Assembly: GCA_049698215.1 (NCBI GenBank)
Contig: JBAVXH010000067.1
Coordinates: 1 to 8,445 of the forward strand
Reading direction: 5' to 3'
Origin: PALSA-894 sp049698215
Lineage (GTDB): Bacteria > Pseudomonadota > Alphaproteobacteria > Rhizobiales > Xanthobacteraceae
Length of the DNA stretch: 8,445 nucleotides
The position numbers were made by a program, and so were the translations under genes. This document shows positions 5,596 to 8,445 of this stretch, piece by piece. The notes beneath the pieces were generated by a model. The model worked only from the letters and a program-made list of their open reading frames with translations, did not search any database and was not told where the DNA came from. Each line of letters starts with the position of its first letter. The stretch's first letter is position 1.

Positions 5596-5624
5596 AAACT
5601 AGCGTGCACTGCACCAAAATCAAG
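5596..5624 (-). promoter_or_regulatory. RpoD-like promoter of the small RNA
   Basis: On the minus strand CTTGAT (5619-5624), exactly 17 bases, then TAGTTT (5596-5601). The expected start falls on a G at about 5589, immediately before the first hairpin of the small RNA. Promoter, RNA and terminator together span under 130 bases, which supports an independent sRNA gene rather than a leader. Confidence 0.65.
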
Positions 5625-5772
5625 GGGGTCAGGCCCCTTCCACATCACGATTTCCGTGAAGTGCCCTTGCGGCAACACTGCGACTTTCCGGCCACAGTCC
5701 GGATGGCAAGCCAGTAATTGCCGCGACCCGAACTCTCCATTACGCAAGCTCTTCGGACGGGACCGGCCCTTC

Positions 5773-6555
5773 ATGACCGCGATCGACTTCGCCGCCTTCG
5801 TCGACCAGCTCGCGACCGCGTCCGGTGAGGCGATCCTGCCGTTTTTCCGCACCTCGCTCGGCGTCGAGGACAAGGGCTCGGCGGTGGGCTTCGACCCGGT
5901 GACGGCGGCCGACCGCGCCGCCGAGGTAACGATGCGCGCGCTGATCAAGCGCAGCTTTCCGGAGCACGGCATCGTCGGCGAGGAGTATGGCAACGAGCGC
6001 ACCAACGCCGAATATGTCTGGGTGCTCGACCCGATCGACGGCACCAAGTCCTTCATTTCCGGAATGCCGATCTGGGGCTCGCTCATCGGGCTCATGCGCA
6101 ACGGCGTTCCGGTATTCGGCATGATGCACCAGCCGTTCGTGCGCGAACGGTTCACCGGTGACGGCGGCGCCGCGCACTATCGGGGGCCGGCAGGCGAGCG
6201 CGAACTTCACGTCCGGCGCTGCGCGAAACTGGCGGACGCGATGCTCTTCACCACCAGCCCGCAACTGATGAATGCCGACGATCGCGCGGCGTTCGGGCGC
6301 GTCGAGGTCGCCGTGCGGCTGTCGCGCTACGGCGGCGATTGCTACCCGTATTGCATGCTCGCCGCGGGCCACGTCGACCTCGTGATCGAAGCGGGTTTGA
6401 AGCCGCACGACATCGTCGCGTTGATCCCGATTATTGAAGGCGCGGGAGGCATCATCACCAACTGGGAAGGCGGCAGCGCCGCGAAAGGCGGGCGTGTGGT
6501 TGCCGCCGGCGACAAGCGCGTGCACGACGCCGCGATGAAGATGCTCAGCGCATGA
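5773..6555 (+). CDS. hisN: Inositol-monophosphatase-family phosphatase, probable histidinol-phosphatase
   Basis: Magnesium-dependent, lithium-sensitive-type phosphatase of 260 residues; the HisN branch removes phosphate from L-histidinol phosphate, the penultimate step of histidine synthesis. Metal-site motifs are complete: GEEYG (Glu70/Glu71), DPIDGTKSF (Asp86, Asp89, Gly90, Thr91) and GLKPHDIVALIPIIEGAGG (208-226) with Asp213. The GLKPHD form, in place of the GxxxWD of inositol monophosphatases, and the GGDCYPYCMLAAGHVD stretch are what suggest histidinol phosphate. Inositol phosphatase (SuhB-like) remains an alternative. The start is set at MTAIDFAAFVDQL, where family similarity begins. 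The frame is open much further upstream, but that part looks non-homologous. The ribosome site is weak. The stop codon lies inside a palindromic repeat. No other his gene is in the window. Confidence 0.88.
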   Translation: MTAIDFAAFVDQLATASGEAILPFFRTSLGVEDKGSAVGFDPVTAADRAAEVTMRALIKRSFPEHGIVGEEYGNERTNAEYVWVLDPIDGTKSFISGMPIWGSLIGLMRNGVPVFGMMHQPFVRERFTGDGGAAHYRGPAGERELHVRRCAKLADAMLFTTSPQLMNADDRAAFGRVEVAVRLSRYGGDCYPYCMLAAGHVDLVIEAGLKPHDIVALIPIIEGAGGIITNWEGGSAAKGGRVVAAGDKRVHDAAMKMLSA

Positions 6556-6587
6556 TCCCGAAACGTGGGACGGAAAAGATCATGCGC
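6548..6587. repeat. Interspersed palindromic element, copy 2, overlapping the hisN stop
   Basis: Perfect 10-bp arms GCGCATGATC (6548-6557) and GATCATGCGC (6578-6587) flank CCGAAACGTGGGACGGAAAA. Arms and GTGGG core match the common Rhizobiales palindrome, but the centre looks shortened compared with the copy at 8242. The TGA of hisN (6553-6555) lies within the left arm, so the repeat supplies the last residues of the protein. It sits between convergent hisN and the hydrolase gene and could help end both transcripts. Confidence 0.72.
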
Positions 6588-6598
6588 GATGGAAAACG

Positions 6599-7543
6599 CT
6601 AGAACAGCGGCGTGCCCGGCACGAACGCGTCGAACGCCGCCCAGAACTGCTCGCGATAGCGATCCTGCTCCATCAGCAATTCGTGGCGCGCGCCCGGGAT
6701 CACCAGGTGCGAGCCCGCGCGCAGGCGTGTCGCAAACGCGCTGATCGCCGGCGTCGACACGATGCGGTCCTGCCCCGCCGCGACGAGCAGCAGCGGCTGG
6801 CGCACGCGGCTGGCAAAGTTCGGATCGGCGAAATCGCGCATGGTCTGGAACGCCGCGTTGAGCCAGCCCACCGTCGGCGAGCCGATGGCAAGTGTTGGTT
6901 CGGCCTCCAGGATCGCCGCGGTGCGGGCATAACGCACCGGGTCCGAGGTGAGTTTGTTGCCTGGGAACGGCAGCGTGTTGATCGCGGTCCCGCCGCCGCC
7001 CGGGACGTAGGAGGAACCGAGGCCTATCATCCGCATCGCGCGGGCGCTCAGACGCGCAAAGCGGGAGCTCGCAGCACCGTGCAGGTCGATCATCGGCCCC
7101 GAGAGCACGATGCGATCGAACCAGCGCCGCCCCTGATAGGCGGCGCGTAGCAGCACCGCAGCGCCCATCGAGTGCCCGAGCGCGAACAGCGGCGGCGGGC
7201 AGTCGGGCAGCACCACCTCCTTCACGAGCGCCTCGAGATCGAGATCGTATTGAGCGAAGTCGAGCACGTGCCCCTTGCGGGCATTCGGCAGTGCGCGCTC
7301 GGAGAGCCCCTGCCCGCGCCAGTCAATCATCGCGACCGCGAAACCGCGGGCGCGCGCATCGCGCACCACCTCGAAATATTTCTCGATGAATTCCGCGCGG
7401 CCCGGGAAAACGCACAGCGTGCCCTTGCGCCCCGGGGGCGGCGCGAAGCGGGCAAAGCGCAAGAGCGCGCCGTCCGCGGTTTTCACGGTTCCCACCGTTG
7501 CGCCTTCGGGAACCGGGTTCGCGGGGATGGAGATCAACTGCAT
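6599..7543 (-). CDS. Alpha/beta hydrolase, lysophospholipase (PldB-like) family
   Basis: A 314-residue serine hydrolase of the monoacylglycerol lipase/lysophospholipase type, expected to cleave lysophospholipids or other acyl esters. Features include CVFPGRAEFIEKYFEVV (44-60), the IDWRGQGLSERA strand-loop (73-84) typical of this branch, and the nucleophile elbow GHSMG with Ser125. A lid-like insert lies between about 150 and 240, the acid is Asp259 in AAGQDRIVS, and the catalytic histidine is His287 in GARHELLME. The triad is complete. No signal peptide or membrane segment is evident, so it is probably cytoplasmic. AGG lies about 8 bases upstream of the ATG, and a CTATAA -10-like box (7566-7571, minus) lies about 25 bases upstream without a clear -35. 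Convergent with hisN and divergent from hsp20. True substrate unknown. Confidence 0.9.
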   Translation of the reverse strand: MQLISIPANPVPEGATVGTVKTADGALLRFARFAPPPGRKGTLCVFPGRAEFIEKYFEVVRDARARGFAVAMIDWRGQGLSERALPNARKGHVLDFAQYDLDLEALVKEVVLPDCPPPLFALGHSMGAAVLLRAAYQGRRWFDRIVLSGPMIDLHGAASSRFARLSARAMRMIGLGSSYVPGGGGTAINTLPFPGNKLTSDPVRYARTAAILEAEPTLAIGSPTVGWLNAAFQTMRDFADPNFASRVRQPLLLVAAGQDRIVSTPAISAFATRLRAGSHLVIPGARHELLMEQDRYREQFWAAFDAFVPGTPLF

Positions 7544-7608
7544 GGGGAACCTGCGATTCCCCGCCTTATAGCAGGGAAATCGGGGCTGCAGCGGCAGCTG
7601 TTCCGGCT

Positions 7609-7637
7609 CTTGCGGAAGGTAAAATCCGTTCCCACAT
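7609..7637 (+). promoter_or_regulatory. Candidate RpoH (sigma-32) heat-shock promoter of hsp20
   Basis: CTTGCGG (7609-7615), a 15-base spacer and CCCACAT (7631-7637) resemble the sigma-32 pattern CTTGAAA/CCCCATNT. Transcription would begin near 7644, giving a leader of about 78 bases that contains the thermometer structure below. The -35 departs from consensus in its last three bases. By-eye call. Confidence 0.45.
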
Positions 7638-7639
7638 CA

Positions 7640-7721
7640 GTCCTGCGCAGGCCATTCGGCTGTGCATCCCAGGTTCGGCCCCCGGGCGGACCATCTGCAT
7701 GTCGCTTTAGGAGGATATGCC
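7640..7721 (+). promoter_or_regulatory. ROSE-like RNA thermometer in the hsp20 leader
   Basis: The leader folds into successive helices that end with the ribosome site sequestered. One stem pairs GGTTCGGCC (7672-7680) with GGGCGGACC (7684-7692), with one U-G wobble and one G-G mismatch. The 3' hairpin pairs GCAUGUC (7697-7703) with GAUAUGC (7714-7720), enclosing UCGCU (7702-7706) opposite AGGAGG (7709-7714). U(U/C)GCU facing the Shine-Dalgarno is the signature of ROSE elements, which block translation of rhizobial small heat-shock genes at normal temperature and melt on heating. The downstream gene is indeed an Hsp20. The exact 5' limit is uncertain. Confidence 0.72.
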
Positions 7722-8180
7722 ATGCGAACTTTCGATCTTGCTCCCCTTTATCGTTCCACCGTCGGCTTCGACCGTCTGTTCTCGATGCTCGATGGCGCTG
7801 TTGAAACGGCCCCGACCTACCCGCCCTACAACATCGAGCGCACCGGCGATAACGCCTATCGCATCTCGATTGCGGTTGCGGGATTTTCCGAGAACGATCT
7901 GACGATCGAGGCAAAAGAAAACACGCTCACGATCCGCGGCGAGAAGCAGGAGAAGAGCGACGAGCAGAAGGGCGAGGTGCTCTATCAAGGCATCGCGGCC
8001 CGTGCGTTCGAGCGCCGCTTCCAGCTTGCCGACTACGTCCAGGTGACCGGCGCGCAGCTCGCGAACGGCCTCCTGCACGTCGACCTCGTGCGCGAAATCC
8101 CGGAGGCGAAAAAGCCGCGCCAGATCCCGATTGGGAACGGCAAGGCGAAGGCCGAGGTCCTCGAGGCCAAGGCTGCCTAA
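7722..8180 (+). CDS. Small heat-shock protein Hsp20, IbpA-type
   Basis: ATP-independent cytoplasmic chaperone, 152 residues, that holds unfolding proteins in large oligomers for later refolding. The N-terminus MRTFDLAPLYRSTVGFDRLF is the class A (IbpA-like) signature. The alpha-crystallin domain runs from about 35 (YPPYNIER) to 128 and includes ISIAVAGFSENDLTIEAKENTLTI, FERRFQLADYVQV and the AQLANGLLHVDL motif. The C-terminal IPI anchor motif (135-137) is present, followed by an Ala/Lys-rich tail. The start is fixed by a perfect AGGAGG at 7709-7714, 7 bases before the ATG. Expression is probably double-controlled: an RpoH-like promoter and a ROSE-like thermometer that hides that ribosome site. 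A strong terminator follows, so it is a single-gene unit, divergent from the hydrolase gene. Rhizobia often carry several paralogues (HspA-H), so I give no letter. Confidence 0.95.
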   Translation: MRTFDLAPLYRSTVGFDRLFSMLDGAVETAPTYPPYNIERTGDNAYRISIAVAGFSENDLTIEAKENTLTIRGEKQEKSDEQKGEVLYQGIAARAFERRFQLADYVQVTGAQLANGLLHVDLVREIPEAKKPRQIPIGNGKAKAEVLEAKAA

Positions 8181-8206
8181 GGCGTCGTCTCACACGAACG
8201 ACATGG

Positions 8207-8237
8207 AAGCGCCCCGGAAACGGGGCGCTTTCTTTTT
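8207..8237 (+). terminator. Rho-independent terminator of hsp20
   Basis: A 10-bp perfect stem, 8207-8216 pairing with 8221-8230 (AAGCGCCCCG/CGGGGCGCTT), closes a GAAA tetraloop and runs into TTTCTTTTT (8229-8237). It lies 26 bases after the hsp20 stop. The T-tract is present only in the plus direction. Confidence 0.92.
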
Positions 8238-8241
8238 CGGA

Positions 8242-8285
8242 GCGATGCCAGGAAAAGTGGGTACCGGTTTTCCGTCCGGTATCGC
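8242..8285. repeat. Interspersed palindromic element, copy 3
   Basis: Outer arms GCGATGCC (8242-8249) and GGTATCGC (8278-8285) pair with one G-U wobble, and inner arms GGAAAA (8251-8256) and TTTTCC (8268-8273) pair perfectly around GTGGGTACCGG. The GGAAAAGTGGG-ACCGGTTTTCC core is the most canonical of the three copies, while its outer arms have diverged from CATGATC. It lies between the hsp20 terminator and the 3' end of a convergent gene. Confidence 0.72.
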
Positions 8286-8300
8286 GACCAACAAAAAGGC

Positions 8301-8445
8301 CTACTCGAGGGGCGCGACCGGCGGCATTGCGTTCGCAGGCGTTTGCGGCGCGGCTGACGGTGTCGTGTTCGCAGGTTTCTCAACGGATGCAGGTGAAGGC
8401 TGGGGCGCGGCCTGCAGCGGTTCGATGGAGCCCACGGCTTGCTGT
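8301..8445 (-). CDS. C-terminal fragment of an unidentified Pro/Ala-rich protein
   Basis: On the minus strand a frame open from the window edge to a TAG (8301-8303) encodes about 47 residues: QQAVGSIEPLQAAPQPSPASVEKPA followed by NTTPSAAPQTPANAMPPVAPLE. The composition (Pro, Ala, Thr, Gln, Ser) suggests a flexible C-terminal tail or linker, such as those found on envelope or secreted proteins. The third codon positions are mostly G or C, as in the neighbouring genes, and the strand fits convergence on hsp20. No domain is visible, so no function can be proposed. It could be a chance open frame, since low-complexity Pro/Ala stretches arise easily in GC-rich DNA. Confidence 0.55.
   Translation of the reverse strand, partial: QQAVGSIEPLQAAPQPSPASVEKPANTTPSAAPQTPANAMPPVAPLE

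Noticed and set aside
5740..6525. A 261-residue minus-strand frame opposite hisN
   Set aside because: It mirrors the hisN coding region and lacks any family motif or ribosome site.

Overview
The window reads as ordinary chromosomal DNA from a GC-rich alphaproteobacterium of the order Hyphomicrobiales (Rhizobiales), probably close to Bradyrhizobium, Rhodopseudomonas or Pseudolabrys. Four things point there: a cysteine-free 41-residue L36, a CpdR-type single-domain response regulator, a suhB/mmgR-type small RNA beside an inositol-monophosphatase-family gene, and a ROSE-like leader in front of an hsp20 gene. Copies of the palindromic repeats that litter these genomes also fit. No phage, IS, CRISPR or defence genes are visible. 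I did not find a wholly new system; the interesting content is mostly RNA and repeat structure between conserved genes.

Layout. Positions 1-2800 (+) hold a tight operon: the C-terminal two thirds of a MOFRL-type glycerate 2-kinase, a secreted DUF1036 protein and pyruvate kinase. Glycerate kinase feeds 2-phosphoglycerate into lower glycolysis and pyruvate kinase closes it, so the enzyme pairing makes metabolic sense; the exported protein between them is unexplained. A pair of inverted REP-like hairpins (2810-2909) separates pyk from a convergent, exported TPR protein (-).

Positions 3530-4390 are all on the minus strand: the TPR promoter, rpmJ (L36, too short for routine ORF calling), a tRNA-Val(GAC) with an unusual C at position 33, and cpdR. 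Good RpoD-like promoters (-35/17-bp spacer/-10) can be read for the TPR gene, rpmJ and the tRNA. Divergent from cpdR is an N-formylglutamate amidohydrolase gene (4546-5436, +).

The 336-bp gap between hutG and hisN holds a small RNA on the minus strand with its own promoter and terminator. It is followed by a histidinol-phosphatase/inositol-monophosphatase family gene (5773-6555, +), then a convergent lysophospholipase-like alpha/beta hydrolase (6599-7543, -). Divergent from that is an IbpA-type Hsp20 gene (7722-8180) with an RpoH-like promoter, a ROSE-like RNA thermometer and a textbook terminator. The window ends in the Pro/Ala-rich C-terminus of an unidentified minus-strand gene.

Three diverged copies of one interspersed palindrome family sit at or near gene 3' ends (about 3968-4017, 6548-6587 and 8242-8285).
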